This document shows positions 1 through 8,660 of a stretch of 41,136 nucleotides of DNA, piece by piece (position 1 is the first letter of the stretch; each line of letters opens with the position of its first letter). The stretch spans positions 1-41,136 of the forward strand of contig JAHWKR010000031.1 in assembly GCA_019347805.1 (NCBI GenBank), in the 5' to 3' direction. Made by a program: the position numbers and the translations under genes. Origin of the DNA: Methanobacteriota archaeon (GTDB lineage Archaea; Thermoplasmatota; E2; JACPAO01; JAHWKR01). The notes under the pieces are model-generated. The model did not search any database and was not told the DNA's origin. It saw only the letters and a list, made by a program, of their open reading frames with translations.

Positions 1-1118
1 CCAGTATATGGAAGCTCGAAGACGATGGGCCCGGTGTTCAGGGCGATTCCAAAGGAACAGGCGCGTGCCTCGGAGGAGTTGCCTTCCGCGTCGAGAACAG
101 AATAACAACCCAAATTTCCGTCGGACATGCCTTTGAACACCTGCCCGGCCTGTCCCACGAAATGGTACACGTCATAGGTGTCCAGTACGAGACCCGTCGA
201 CATTCCTTCATACATCACATCAGGTTCGATCGTGATGGCTTGACTGACGCCGTGCGGTGCATCCCGCCCACTGCCTGCATCGTCTTGGCCCGGCACCGGA
301 TTCCCACCCGGCAGCTGATCCAGCGACCTCACCACTGGTGGGTCACCGCTCAGACTGAAACCGAAACGGTAGACCGCGGGGGCAAGATGATTCACTTTGA
401 AGTAGTAGTCGCCAGTATATGGAAGCTCGAAGACGATGGGCCCGGTGTTCAGGGCGATTCCAAAGGAACAGGCGTTTTTTTCAGCGGAGTAGTTTCCTTG
501 CGCGTCGAGAACAGAGTAACAACCCGTGTTGCCGTCCGACAAGCCTTTGAACACCTGTCCGGCCTGTCCCGTAAAATGGTACACATCATAGGTGTCCAAT
601 CCAAAACCCGGCGACATTCCTTCATACACCACATCAGGTTCGATCGTGATGGCTTGACTGACGTCGTTCGGTGCATCCCGCCCACTTCCTGCATCGTCTT
701 GGCCCGGCACCGGATTTCCACCCGGCACCTGATCCAGCAACCTCACCACTGGTGGGTCACCGCTCAGACTGAAACCGAAACGGTACAGAGCGGGAGCGAC
801 ATGATTCACCTTGAAGTAGTAGTCGCCGGTATATGGCAGCTCGAAGACGATGGGCCCGGTGTTCAGGGCGGTTCCATAGGAACAGGCGCTTTTTTCAGCG
901 GAGTAGTTTCCTTGCGCGTCGAGAACAGAGTAACAACCCGTGTTGCCGTCCGACAAGCCTTTGAACACCTGTCCGGCCTGTCCCGTAAAATGGTACACAT
1001 CATAGGTGTCCAAGATGAAACCCGGCGACATTCCTTCATACACCACATCAGGTTCGATCGTGATGGCTTTACTGACGTCGTGCGGTGCATCTCGCCCACT
1101 TCCTGCATCGTCTTGGCC
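1..1118 (-). repeat. Tandem 411-414 bp coding repeats (2.7 copies in window)
   Basis: Units of 138 codons lie head to tail inside the protease gene: 705-1118, 291-704 and a partial one at 1-290. The landmark GCATCGTCTTGGCC recurs at 277, 691 and 1105, exactly 414 bp apart. The two inner units differ at few bases; the outer unit has one codon less around position 60-80. The N-terminal PPC-like copy of the same gene is clearly diverged, so the C-terminal units are recent duplications or are kept alike by recombination. Confidence 0.9.
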
Positions 1119-2585
1119 CGAAATGACGCCGGGGGACCCGCCTGGCACCAGGTCCGCGTCCGGTTGTTCACAATCTTCGGCCAGCCCAGTTGGCGATGCA
1201 TACCGGTGGTCGTCCGGGTGTTGGATCTGGAACGATCCCCAGGCGGCGCTTGCGCCGTCATTCGCTCCAAGGGAGGTGTTCAGAAGGAACCGGCTCATAG
1301 CCAAGGCGAAACCTTCCACGTCGAGCGTCGAGACGCACTTATCATGGTCTTGGTCGGTATAGGCCATGATGTCCGCAAAGGGAACGGCGTTCGCTTTGTG
1401 ATCACGTGCGTCGCCCACGTGCCCGATGGTGAGACAATGGCCGATCTCGTGTGCGACCAAGTCATATAGTCCGAAGGAAGCGACAAAACCCGGTGCCGGA
1501 TCGATCGCGCCGTTCACGGCAAAACAGACGGAGCCCCCGCCCTCGCATTCTGTTGAATAGGTCCCACTCCTGCCGTCGTGATGACTGTCGAACCCATCCA
1601 GTCCCTTCCAATCGTCCATGCCCGCCAAAGGATTGGGTTGGCCATGGCACGGCCCTGCACCGCCGAAAAGAGCATCGATGGGATCGATGCCGATGCCTAG
1701 CCCACCGACGGGATTCGTGGCCACGACGACGATCTCCGGGTCCCAAAGTGGATCGGTGCTCAGATTGTCGTCATCGATAAAAATCTCGAAATCCACCCCG
1801 GCGCTCAGCCATTCCATACCCATATCAGGGGCAAGCGCATGGATCCCATGGACCCACATCTCGACGGCCTGACGCATGACACGCAAGTCGCGTTCCGGGT
1901 AGATGGAAACAGGGGGCACAATGAGGAAGTCTATGTCGGTCGTGTCGAGGTTGTTCAGCCCAGTGCGCATGTGATAGCAGTCATCGGTGAACTTGGCGAC
2001 ACGACCGATCGATCCATTGACGTAGATGAAATCTCCGTGGCAACCCTCGGGAACGGGGAGAGGATCGGCCGTGGCCGGATCGCCATTGTCGCCGAACAAA
2101 TAGGAGAAGATGCCGATCTCTGGCGCCGCGCCTGTCAAGCTAAAGCCGAACCGGTAGACCGACGGCCCGATATGGTCCACCAGGAAGTAATAGTCGCCGC
2201 TGTATGGCAATTCGACCCGGACGGGCCCGGTTTGGACCGTGTTCGCGTAAGAACACGCCTGGCGTCCTAACGCATTCCCTCCCTCATCGATCAGACGATA
2301 ACAGCCGGCATTGCCTTCAGCCCGACCCACGAACACCTTCCCGGCTTCACCCACAAAATGGTAGAAATCCAAGCGGTCCACGAAAGGGCCAGTGGACATC
2401 CCATCGTACATGATGTCGGGCCGAACCGTGATGGCTTGGCTCACGACGTCGGGAGCATCTCGCCCACTCCCTGCGTCGTTCTGTTTGAAAACGAGGTCTT
2501 CTCCTGCTGCGAACGGGACCGCTAAAAGGAGAAGTGCAGAAGCCACCGCCCACACGGCTCTCCAGTCCCACGCAGCCGATACCAT
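1..2585 (-). CDS. Secreted metzincin-like metalloprotease with PPC-type repeats (partial, runs off left edge)
   Basis: The frame opens at an ATG (2585) and stays open for 861 codons to the window edge. It begins with a signal peptide (hydrophobic core VASALLLLAVPFA). A first beta-rich PPC-like domain (about residues 40-140) is followed by a protease domain (about 150-450) with zinc motif HEIGHCLTIGH at H379-H389 and a Met-turn-like IMAY about 20 residues later. This is the metzincin/matrixin layout, except that the usual Gly three residues after the second His is Thr. After the protease come three very similar modules of about 138 residues, each starting GQDDAGSGRDAP and containing DVYHF, GCYSVLDA and YRFGFSLSGDPP. 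These resemble bacterial pre-peptidase C-terminal domains. Likely exported and cleaving proteins outside the cell. The C-terminus is not visible. The family call rests on motifs only. Confidence 0.82.
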   Translation of the reverse strand, partial: MVSAAWDWRAVWAVASALLLLAVPFAAGEDLVFKQNDAGSGRDAPDVVSQAITVRPDIMYDGMSTGPFVDRLDFYHFVGEAGKVFVGRAEGNAGCYRLIDEGGNALGRQACSYANTVQTGPVRVELPYSGDYYFLVDHIGPSVYRFGFSLTGAAPEIGIFSYLFGDNGDPATADPLPVPEGCHGDFIYVNGSIGRVAKFTDDCYHMRTGLNNLDTTDIDFLIVPPVSIYPERDLRVMRQAVEMWVHGIHALAPDMGMEWLSAGVDFEIFIDDDNLSTDPLWDPEIVVVATNPVGGLGIGIDPIDALFGGAGPCHGQPNPLAGMDDWKGLDGFDSHHDGRSGTYSTECEGGGSVCFAVNGAIDPAPGFVASFGLYDLVAHEIGHCLTIGHVGDARDHKANAVPFADIMAYTDQDHDKCVSTLDVEGFALAMSRFLLNTSLGANDGASAAWGSFQIQHPDDHRYASPTGLAEDCEQPDADLVPGGSPGVISGQDDAGSGRDAPHDVSKAITIEPDVVYEGMSPGFILDTYDVYHFTGQAGQVFKGLSDGNTGCYSVLDAQGNYSAEKSACSYGTALNTGPIVFELPYTGDYYFKVNHVAPALYRFGFSLSGDPPVVRLLDQVPGGNPVPGQDDAGSGRDAPNDVSQAITIEPDVVYEGMSPGFGLDTYDVYHFTGQAGQVFKGLSDGNTGCYSVLDAQGNYSAEKNACSFGIALNTGPIVFELPYTGDYYFKVNHLAPAVYRFGFSLSGDPPVVRSLDQLPGGNPVPGQDDAGSGRDAPHGVSQAITIEPDVMYEGMSTGLVLDTYDVYHFVGQAGQVFKGMSDGNLGCYSVLDAEGNSSEARACSFGIALNTGPIVFELPYT

Positions 2586-2631
2586 ATGCTGGCAAACGTC
2601 ATGGTTCTTGAAAAGATTTGCGCGGGAAAAA

Positions 2632-2947
2632 TCACCCACCTGTCTGGGTCCGGTGCGGCCCTCCCGTCACCTCATCCTCAAGCAGCAACATCCCGCTCGG
2701 GTACACCTTGTGGCCAATCAAGTCAACCTCTGCCTCACGGCCGGCCCCGGAAACAAGGGAGCGCCATCGCCGAGCAGGACCAGGATGACCGCCGGTTCCG
2801 CTGAATGACAAAGCCCCGAACGAGAATCTGAGCGAACAGCTCCCGCCGTTGTACAACCAGGCGTCCAAGCCTTCTGCGACGAGCGCGCGGAGGGGCTCCT
2901 CAAAGGCCTTCCCCAGCGACTCCGGCTTGTGCCTCGTCCATCCTCAC
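2632..2947 (-). pseudogene. Probable decayed small gene (several frameshifts)
   Basis: No intact gene fills 2586-3074, but the minus strand carries protein-like, GC3-rich reading in pieces. From GTG 2947 or ATG 2941 it reads MDEAQAGVAG and would stop after 14 codons. Dropping one G from a GGGG run (forward CCCC near 2911) continues into KAFEEPLRALVAEGLDAW, then LYNGGSCSLRF. After about 2800 the coding-like reading moves to another frame (AVILVLLGDGAPLFPG). It then returns to the first frame for EVDLIGHKVYPSGMLLLEDE and stops at 2632. Product unknown. Either a real pseudogene or a gene damaged by sequencing indels. The remaining bases of the interval hold nothing I recognise beyond presumed promoters of the flanking divergent genes. 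Confidence 0.4.
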
Positions 2948-3074
2948 ATGCTACCGCTCCTCCAGGAAGACGCCTCCCCCGAGCGGTCGGTACCGACGCG
3001 AGAGCACCCCACCGATCCACCCCTCTCTCACCCTATCCTTTTTCACCGCCCCCCTTCTCCCGGCCCCGGGCCCT

Positions 3075-4406
3075 ATGGCGGAGACGACAACCACCACCCT
3101 GAAGGATGAGCTGATCGACCAAGCCGGCGCCACCCCCGGCGACCGCATCCGGGTCGTCCTCCCCGACGGCACGGTCCACGAGGGCCGCCTGATGCCGACC
3201 CATTCGTTCTCCCGTCCCGGCACCCTTGTCCTGAAGCTCGATAACGGCTACAACATCGGTCTCAACACCCCTGAGGGGACGAAGCTCGACCTGGTCGCCC
3301 CCGAACCGGCCGTCTCGGTCCCGGAACGCAAAGCCCCGAAAGGCGACAAGACGCTCCCCACGGTCCAGATCCTCGGCACCGGCGGCACGATCGCCTCCTA
3401 TGTCGACTACCGCACCGGTGCGGTCCATCCGGCCAAACGCGCCGAAGACCTTGCATTGATGGTCCCCGAGGTGTTCGACATCGCCAACATCCGCTCCAAA
3501 GTGGTGGTAGAGATGTTCTCGGAGGACATGCAGCCCACCGAATGGCAACAGATCGCCGAAGAGGTCGCCAAAGCGTTCGAAGCGGGCGCCCGCGGCGTCG
3601 TCATCCCCCACGGCACCGACACCATGGGCTACACGGCCGCCGCCTTGGCCTTCATGCTCCCCCAGCTCCCCGGCCCCGTCGTCCTCGTGGGCGCGCAACG
3701 CTCGAGCGACCGGCCCTCTTCGGACGCGGCGATGAACCTCAAGGCCGCCGTCCGCATCGCGGCCACCGCCCACCTCGGCGAGGTCGTCGTCGTCATGCAC
3801 GACGAATCGGACGACACCCGCCTCGCCATCCACCGCGGGGTCCGCGTCCGCAAGATGCACACCTCGCGCCGCGACGCCTTCCGCAGCATCAACCATCCTC
3901 CATTGGGCTACCTGGAGGACGACGAGGTCCTCCTCGCCGCCCACATCCGCCCCACGACCCCGCTCAGCGAACAGAAGGACGGCAAGGTGCCGCGCTTCCT
4001 CGCCATGGACGAAGAGGTCTCCATGATCCAATCCTACCCCGGCCTGTGGCCCGACCACATCCTCGACGTCGTCAAGAAAGGCACCATCCTCGTCGGCACC
4101 GGGCTCGGTCATGTCGCCCGGCGCTGCCTCGACGCCATCCGGGAGTGCACCGCCCGCGGCGCCTATGTCGTCATGACGAGCCAATGCCTCTACGGCCGCA
4201 CCAACATGCACGTCTACGCCACCGGCCGCGACCTCATCCATGCCGGTGTCATCAGCGGCGAGGACATGCTCCCCGAGACCGCCTACGTCAAGCTCATGTG
4301 GGTGCTCGGGCAGACCCAGGACCCGGACGAAGTACGCCGAAACCTCCACACGAACCTGGTGGGCGAAATGGACGAACGCACTGAGATGACGACCTACCTG
4401 GAGTGA
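3075..4406 (+). CDS. gatD: Glutamyl-tRNA(Gln) amidotransferase subunit D
   Basis: Asparaginase-like subunit that releases ammonia from Asn/Gln for the archaeal GatDE enzyme, which converts Glu-tRNA(Gln) to Gln-tRNA(Gln) in the cytosol. The 443 residues match the family length. A small N-terminal beta domain (about 15-75) precedes the asparaginase fold, with GTGGTIAS at 101-108 (nucleophilic Thr105) and HGTDTMGYTAAAL from 179 (second Thr181 and Asp182). The segment VGAQRSSDRPSSDAAMNL at about 205 is typical of asparaginases. The ATG at 3075 gives the expected N-terminus. gatE begins 4 bp after the stop, so the two are co-transcribed. Confidence 0.97.
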   Translation: MAETTTTTLKDELIDQAGATPGDRIRVVLPDGTVHEGRLMPTHSFSRPGTLVLKLDNGYNIGLNTPEGTKLDLVAPEPAVSVPERKAPKGDKTLPTVQILGTGGTIASYVDYRTGAVHPAKRAEDLALMVPEVFDIANIRSKVVVEMFSEDMQPTEWQQIAEEVAKAFEAGARGVVIPHGTDTMGYTAAALAFMLPQLPGPVVLVGAQRSSDRPSSDAAMNLKAAVRIAATAHLGEVVVVMHDESDDTRLAIHRGVRVRKMHTSRRDAFRSINHPPLGYLEDDEVLLAAHIRPTTPLSEQKDGKVPRFLAMDEEVSMIQSYPGLWPDHILDVVKKGTILVGTGLGHVARRCLDAIRECTARGAYVVMTSQCLYGRTNMHVYATGRDLIHAGVISGEDMLPETAYVKLMWVLGQTQDPDEVRRNLHTNLVGEMDERTEMTTYLE

Positions 4407-4410
4407 TGGC

Positions 4411-6330
4411 ATGGCCGACGAGACACGCGGACGACACGACTATGCCGCTCTCGGCTTCAAGTGCGGTCTTGAGATCCACCAACAACTCGACACCGGGAAA
4501 CTCTTCTGCCGTTGCCAGAGTGGTGTTGTGGACGTGGACGAAGTGGAATCGCTCACCGAGTTCACCATCGAACGCCGCTTGCGCCCGACTGAGTCCGAGC
4601 TCGGCGAAATGGACCCCGCCGCCGCGGCAGAGGCACGCCGCGGCCTCCTCTTCCGCTACCACGGCATCGAAGACCATTCCTGTCTTGTCGAGGCCGACGA
4701 AGAGCCCCCGCACCAACCGGACGGCGACGCCATCGACATCACCCTGACGCTCGCCGCCTTGACCGGCGCACGGGTCGTCGACGAGATCGAGTTCATGCGC
4801 AAGATCGTCATCGACGGCTCCAACACCTCCGGTTTCCAACGCACCGGCCTGGTCGCCCTCGGCGGCGAAGTGGAAGGGGTCGGCATCCTCACCACCGCCA
4901 TCGAAGAAGACTCCTGCCGAAAGCTCGACACGGACGAAGAAGGTGTCGTCAACTACACGCTCGATCGCCTGGGTGTCCCCCTCATCGAGGTGGCCACCGA
5001 CCCCACCATCCGCGATGCCCAGCACGCCAAGGAGGTCGCCGCCCGCATCGGTGCACTGCTTCGCGCCACCGGCCGCGTCCGCCGTGGCCTCGGCACCATC
5101 CGTCAGGACCTCAACGTCTCCATCGCCTGCGGCGACCGCGTCGAGATCAAAGGTGTCCAAGACCTCAGGAGCATCCCGCGCGTCGCCGACAAGGAGATCG
5201 ACCGCCAACTCCACATGGACCACATCAAGACCACATTGCACGAGCGCGGCATCGACGCCGCACGACTCGACAAGGTGGCCGCGGTCGACGTCACGCTGCA
5301 GCTCAAGGCGAGCAAGAGCAAGGTCGTCCAAGGCGCCATGAAACGCAAAGGCGTCGTCCTCGCCCTCCCGCTCCCCGGCTTCGACGGCCTCATCGGCGGC
5401 ACCGCCGATGGACCGCGTCTCGGCAAGGAGTTCGCCGCCTACGCCAAGAAGTACGCCGGCGTGCGCGGCGTCTTCCACAGTGACGAACTGCCCGCCTACG
5501 GCATCGAACAAGAAGAGGTGGACGCGGTCCGCGACGCGCTCCGGCTCGACACACACGACGGCTTCGTCCTCGCCGCAGAGAGCGCCACCGTCGCGCGCGC
5601 CGCACTGGACGCCGTCCTGGAACGCGCCAAGCTCTGCCTGGTCCGCCTTCCCCGCGAGGTGCGCAACGCCCTCCCCGACGAGACCACCGTCTTCCTCCGC
5701 CCGCTCCCGGGCGCGGCGCGCATGTACCCCGAGACCGACGTCCGTCCGGTCGCCGTCACCGACGAACGGATGGCTCGCATCCTCAGCATGCTCCCCGAAC
5801 GCCCCGAAGAGAGCGTCGGACGGCTCGTCCAACAACACAAGGTCTCCACCGAGGTCGCCGTCCAGATCGTCGGCGAAGGCCTCCTCCCACTCTACGACAC
5901 CGTCCTGGCCCAGGTCGGCCGACCCAACGAACTGGCACGGCTGCTCCTGCAGACCCTGCCCGAACTGTCGGCGGAGGACGTCGACACCGCACCGCTTTCC
6001 GACGGGGTCACCCTCGTGACGCTTCTTGGCGCCCTCGACGCCGGCCGCTTCGCCAAGGAAGCCCTCACCGACGTCGCCCGCGCCTATTGCCAAAGCCCCG
6101 ACGCCGGGGTCGAAGGCGCCATCAGTGCAGCAGGCGCCGAAGCGGTCGACGAATCGGAAGTGGTCGACGTCATCGCCCGCATCGTCGAAGGCCACAGTGA
6201 TTTCGTCAAGGAACGCGGCAAGGCGGCCGTCGGACCGCTCATGGGCATCGTCATGAAAGAACTACGGGGCAAAGCGGACGGCGCGCTCGTTTCCAAGGTG
6301 TTGGCGGAAGAGATCGGCAAACGCGCCTAA
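4411..6330 (+). CDS. gatE: Glutamyl-tRNA(Gln) amidotransferase subunit E
   Basis: The tRNA-binding and kinase/transamidase subunit of GatDE. It phosphorylates the Glu on misacylated tRNA(Gln) and amidates it with ammonia from GatD. The 639 residues are full length. The N-terminus carries the GatB/GatE signature GLEIHQQLDTGKLFC, followed by the catalytic core with GTIRQDLNVSI and an inserted AspRS-like domain. The C-terminal YqeY-like helical region ends with KVLAEEIGKRA. The start is ATG 4411, tightly coupled to gatD. Its TAA (6328-6330) interlocks with the TAG of the convergent GNAT gene. Together with gatD it is strong evidence for an archaeal host. Confidence 0.97.
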   Translation: MADETRGRHDYAALGFKCGLEIHQQLDTGKLFCRCQSGVVDVDEVESLTEFTIERRLRPTESELGEMDPAAAAEARRGLLFRYHGIEDHSCLVEADEEPPHQPDGDAIDITLTLAALTGARVVDEIEFMRKIVIDGSNTSGFQRTGLVALGGEVEGVGILTTAIEEDSCRKLDTDEEGVVNYTLDRLGVPLIEVATDPTIRDAQHAKEVAARIGALLRATGRVRRGLGTIRQDLNVSIACGDRVEIKGVQDLRSIPRVADKEIDRQLHMDHIKTTLHERGIDAARLDKVAAVDVTLQLKASKSKVVQGAMKRKGVVLALPLPGFDGLIGGTADGPRLGKEFAAYAKKYAGVRGVFHSDELPAYGIEQEEVDAVRDALRLDTHDGFVLAAESATVARAALDAVLERAKLCLVRLPREVRNALPDETTVFLRPLPGAARMYPETDVRPVAVTDERMARILSMLPERPEESVGRLVQQHKVSTEVAVQIVGEGLLPLYDTVLAQVGRPNELARLLLQTLPELSAEDVDTAPLSDGVTLVTLLGALDAGRFAKEALTDVARAYCQSPDAGVEGAISAAGAEAVDESEVVDVIARIVEGHSDFVKERGKAAVGPLMGIVMKELRGKADGALVSKVLAEEIGKRA

Positions 6331-6842
6331 TCCATGTTCTCCTCGATGAGACGTTCGACGATGATCACATCGCGCCACACCCCGTCCAGCTCGGCGTGCT
6401 TCTTGTACACCCCCACCTCCCGGAACCCGGTGCGGGCGCAGAGCGACCGGCTCGCCATGTTCTGGGGGAAGACCCGGGAGAGGATCTTCCAGAAACCCTT
6501 GTTCCGTGCAGCGTCGATCAGGGCCTCCATCAACGCTTTCCCGACACCCCTGCCGCGCGCGTCGCTGCCGACATAGATGGAATACTCGCCGATGCCACGA
6601 TAGCACTCCCGCGCGCGGTATTCTTGCACCGCCGCCCACGCTACGACCCGGCCGTCCAACTCGGCCACGAGGATCGGGAACCGTTCCGGATTGTTCTCGA
6701 TCCACTCCCGCGTATATTTCTCGGACCGTGGCTCGGTCTCGAACGTGGCCATGCGCTCCTCGATGCCCTCGTTGTAGACGCGGGCGATGCCGGCGGCGTC
6801 ATCCGGACGCGCCGGGCGGATGGTCACCTCTTGGAGAGCCAC
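6327..6842 (-). CDS. GNAT N-acetyltransferase, phosphinothricin acetyltransferase/ArsN-like
   Basis: 171-residue single-domain acetyl-CoA-dependent N-acetyltransferase. It starts TIRPARPDDAAGIARVYNEG and has the acetyl-CoA loop VGSDARGRGVGKALM at about 90-105. FPQNMASRSLCARTGFREVG follows, then HAELDGVWRDVIIVE at the end, the pattern of the Pat/ArsN1 group. Family members acetylate amino-acid-like toxins (phosphinothricin, methionine sulfoximine, trivalent methylarsenical antibiotics); the substrate here cannot be told. A TATA element 22-32 bp upstream suggests a leaderless mRNA. It converges with gatE with a 3-bp overlap. Confidence 0.88.
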   Translation of the reverse strand: MALQEVTIRPARPDDAAGIARVYNEGIEERMATFETEPRSEKYTREWIENNPERFPILVAELDGRVVAWAAVQEYRARECYRGIGEYSIYVGSDARGRGVGKALMEALIDAARNKGFWKILSRVFPQNMASRSLCARTGFREVGVYKKHAELDGVWRDVIIVERLIEENMD

Positions 6843-6863
6843 GACGACCGGGGAAGCGCTCGG

Positions 6864-6874
6864 ACTATATGGGA
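6864..6874 (-). promoter_or_regulatory. TATA box of the GNAT gene
   Basis: Minus-strand CCATATAGTCC lies 22-32 bp before the ATG at 6842. That spacing puts transcription start at or very near the start codon, and no Shine-Dalgarno sequence is visible, so a leaderless transcript is expected. Confidence 0.5.
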
Positions 6875-6898
6875 ACGATGCCGGAAGGGACCCTCAAG

Positions 6899-7221
6899 CT
6901 AATGTCCATCCAGGTGGTCGCGCAGTGTCTCCACGATCTCGGGCAGCGCCATGACGACGGTCTGATGCACGATCCCGAGGTTCAGATCGAAATAGCCATG
7001 GATCAACCGGTTCCTCATCCCGACCATCTCGGACCAAGGCAGTGGGATCTCGGCCCGTTTCTCTAGGCTGACATGGTTCGCGGCCTCACCGATCATCGTC
7101 AGCAGCCATAGAACAGACCAGCCCAAGGTCCGGTCATCGACAAGATCCTCGATGTCTTTCCCTTCCAAGAGGTCCAGCGCATCCTCGGCGGCTTGGAGAA
7201 TGTGCCGAAGTCACGCCTCAT
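6899..7221 (-). pseudogene. hepT: HepT-like toxin (MntA/HepT pair), apparently frameshifted near its start
   Basis: The intact frame encodes LRHILQAAEDALDLLEGKD and onward, ending 89 residues after a possible TTG (7168). It contains RNRLIHGYF, matching the RX4HXY RNase motif of HepT (DUF86). The frame is closed by a TGA immediately before LRHIL. An ATG at 7221 overlaps the mntA stop (ATGA) and gives MRRD, the usual HepT beginning, but in another frame. Adding one base after CGTGA would join them as MRRDLRHILQ. So either the toxin is inactivated by a one-base deletion, the assembly has an indel here, or translation starts internally. HepT cleaves RNA until its partner MntA AMPylates the Tyr of this motif. 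Confidence 0.72.
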
Positions 7222-7526
7222 CACCCGGCACCATAGACAGGTTCCGCCTGTGCGACGACCTCATCCCGGAAATAGCGACTCAGATCCTCCTTTGTCCTCA
7301 GGTCCACCGTTCGGCCAGCGAACACCTCTTCGCTGAGTTCCCTCTCCATCCGGACCATCTCGAAGAGCGTCGGAAGATGACCCTCTTCGAAGTCGACCAA
7401 GGCATCGACATCACTGAGGGGCCCGAAATCGTCCCTAAGCACTGAGCCGAAGAGCGACAAGCGCTTCACGTGGTGCCGGCGGCAGAAGGCCGCAAGGGCA
7501 TCCCGGTCCAGCTCGACCCCGATCAT
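7221..7526 (-). CDS. mntA: MntA-like minimal nucleotidyltransferase antitoxin
   Basis: 101 residues with GSVLRDDFGPLSDVDALVDF, the GSX10DXD active-site motif of minimal nucleotidyltransferases (G27, S28, D39, D41). In characterised pairs the MntA antitoxin adds AMP to the RX4HXY tyrosine of HepT. ATG 7526 gives a normal N-terminus (helix, then RLSLFGS). The stop overlaps the first ATG of hepT by ATGA, the usual coupled arrangement. Intact, whereas the adjoining toxin looks broken, so it may be an orphan antitoxin. Confidence 0.88.
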   Translation of the reverse strand: MIGVELDRDALAAFCRRHHVKRLSLFGSVLRDDFGPLSDVDALVDFEEGHLPTLFEMVRMERELSEEVFAGRTVDLRTKEDLSRYFRDEVVAQAEPVYGAG

Positions 7527-7649
7527 GCAGTGGCCGGATTGTCCATGGGAGGACTTCTAGTCATCGCCCGGGGACCTGGAATACCTTCGTGGCTGAAAAG
7601 GGGAGGAAGAAGAGACAAGGGAAAAAGAACGCAACGGTGAGACCGATGC

Positions 7650-8492
7650 CTACCGGCGCCGCATCACGAGGACCGCGACACCGAGCGCCGCAACGAGACT
7701 CACGAGGCCGAAGCCGGGGGAGTCCTTCTCGACACCGGCGGCGTCGGAGGGGTCGCCCTGGATCTCGAAGGTGAGCGCCTCGCCCTCTTCGTCGACATAA
7801 TGGTAGTCGGAGGCGGTGAAGAGGAGCGCGCCGTCGGTGAAGCGCTCCTGCGCCTCGACCGGGTCGACGGTGTCCTTGATGACGTCCCAGGAGCGGTAGC
7901 CGCCGATCGTCACCTTGATGGGGAGACTGTCGGCCTCGGAGGCGTCGTAGACCTGGAAGTCCATGAAGATGTTCTCGAGGCTCACATCGTGGCTCGTGAG
8001 GTCCTTGTCGACGTCCGCGAACCAGATCTGCAGCTCGATGGTCGCCGTGATGAGACCGGTCGCGTCGACGCCGCCCTCGGCATCGTTGAGTTCGATGTAG
8101 GCGAGCTCGATGGGCTTGCCGCCATCCGGGTTGCGCGGCTCGGTGCCATCGATCGTGAGCGGGCTCATCGGGAGGTCGGTGGGGAGCGCCGAGTTGATGG
8201 CGGTCGCGGCCGTGAACTGGAATGTGGAGACCTCCTCTTTGGACACCGTGCCGTCACCGTCACCGATCCCGTCCAGGTTGTCGAGCGCATAGCGCAGTTC
8301 GCTGGCCGCCGAGCCGTCGAAGGTGAAGCGCACGTTGAAGAGCGCCGCGTCGGGTGCAAGCTCGAGCCGGAAGGACTCCGGACGCACCTCTTCGAACATC
8401 GTCTCGATCGTGCTCGCCGAGGTCGCCGAAGCGGCCGGTGCCATGAGGAGCATGGCGGCGACCGCCATACCGGTCCAGATCCATCGCGTCAT
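7650..8492 (-). CDS. Surface protein with PGF-CTERM-like sorting tail
   Basis: 280-residue exported protein of unknown function. It has a signal peptide (MAVAAMLLMAPAASATS), a beta-rich body and an EF-hand/dockerin-like acidic loop (DGIGDGDGTVSKEE, about residue 75). The C-terminus is DSPGFG followed by a hydrophobic helix and MRRR. That tripartite end is the PGF-CTERM signal recognised by archaeosortase A, so the mature protein is probably lipid-anchored on the outer face of the membrane. ATG 8492 is chosen because AGGAG lies 6-10 bases before it. The acidic composition suits a calcium-binding or envelope role; no enzyme motif is seen. Confidence 0.82.
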   Translation of the reverse strand: MTRWIWTGMAVAAMLLMAPAASATSASTIETMFEEVRPESFRLELAPDAALFNVRFTFDGSAASELRYALDNLDGIGDGDGTVSKEEVSTFQFTAATAINSALPTDLPMSPLTIDGTEPRNPDGGKPIELAYIELNDAEGGVDATGLITATIELQIWFADVDKDLTSHDVSLENIFMDFQVYDASEADSLPIKVTIGGYRSWDVIKDTVDPVEAQERFTDGALLFTASDYHYVDEEGEALTFEIQGDPSDAAGVEKDSPGFGLVSLVAALGVAVLVMRRR

Positions 8493-8551
8493 CGTGATTC
8501 TCCTATTCCAAGGGCTTGCACCCTTGTTTCAAAAGGGCAGGCCGAACGAGC

Positions 8552-8567
8552 GGATTAATACTTTATG
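8552..8567 (-). promoter_or_regulatory. TATA element for the PGF-CTERM gene
   Basis: Minus-strand CATAAAGTATTAATCC is a sharp AT island in GC-rich DNA, about 60-75 bp before ATG 8492. This leaves room for a short leader that contains the AGGAG ribosome-binding site. Confidence 0.45.
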
Positions 8568-8660
8568 GTGGGCTCCTCGAACTACGGAGCGCCCGTCTGT
8601 CCATCTGTCGGCTACAAAAAGAGCCCGGCGGGACGAAAAGCGGCTCCGCGACGCGTCCTG

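Noticed and set aside
1..1118. Repeats as a CRISPR array
   Set aside because: The 414-bp units are coding, in frame, contiguous and lack short repeats with unique spacers.
162..1469. 435-codon open frame on the plus strand across the repeats
   Set aside because: It is antisense to the repeated protease gene; its repetitive, His/Arg-rich product simply mirrors the tandem repeats and has no signal peptide or motif.
3033..6195. Long minus-strand open frames opposite gatD and gatE
   Set aside because: Antisense frames of GC-rich genes lack stops by codon bias; the Asp/Gly/Val-rich products match no family, while the plus strand encodes complete GatD and GatE.
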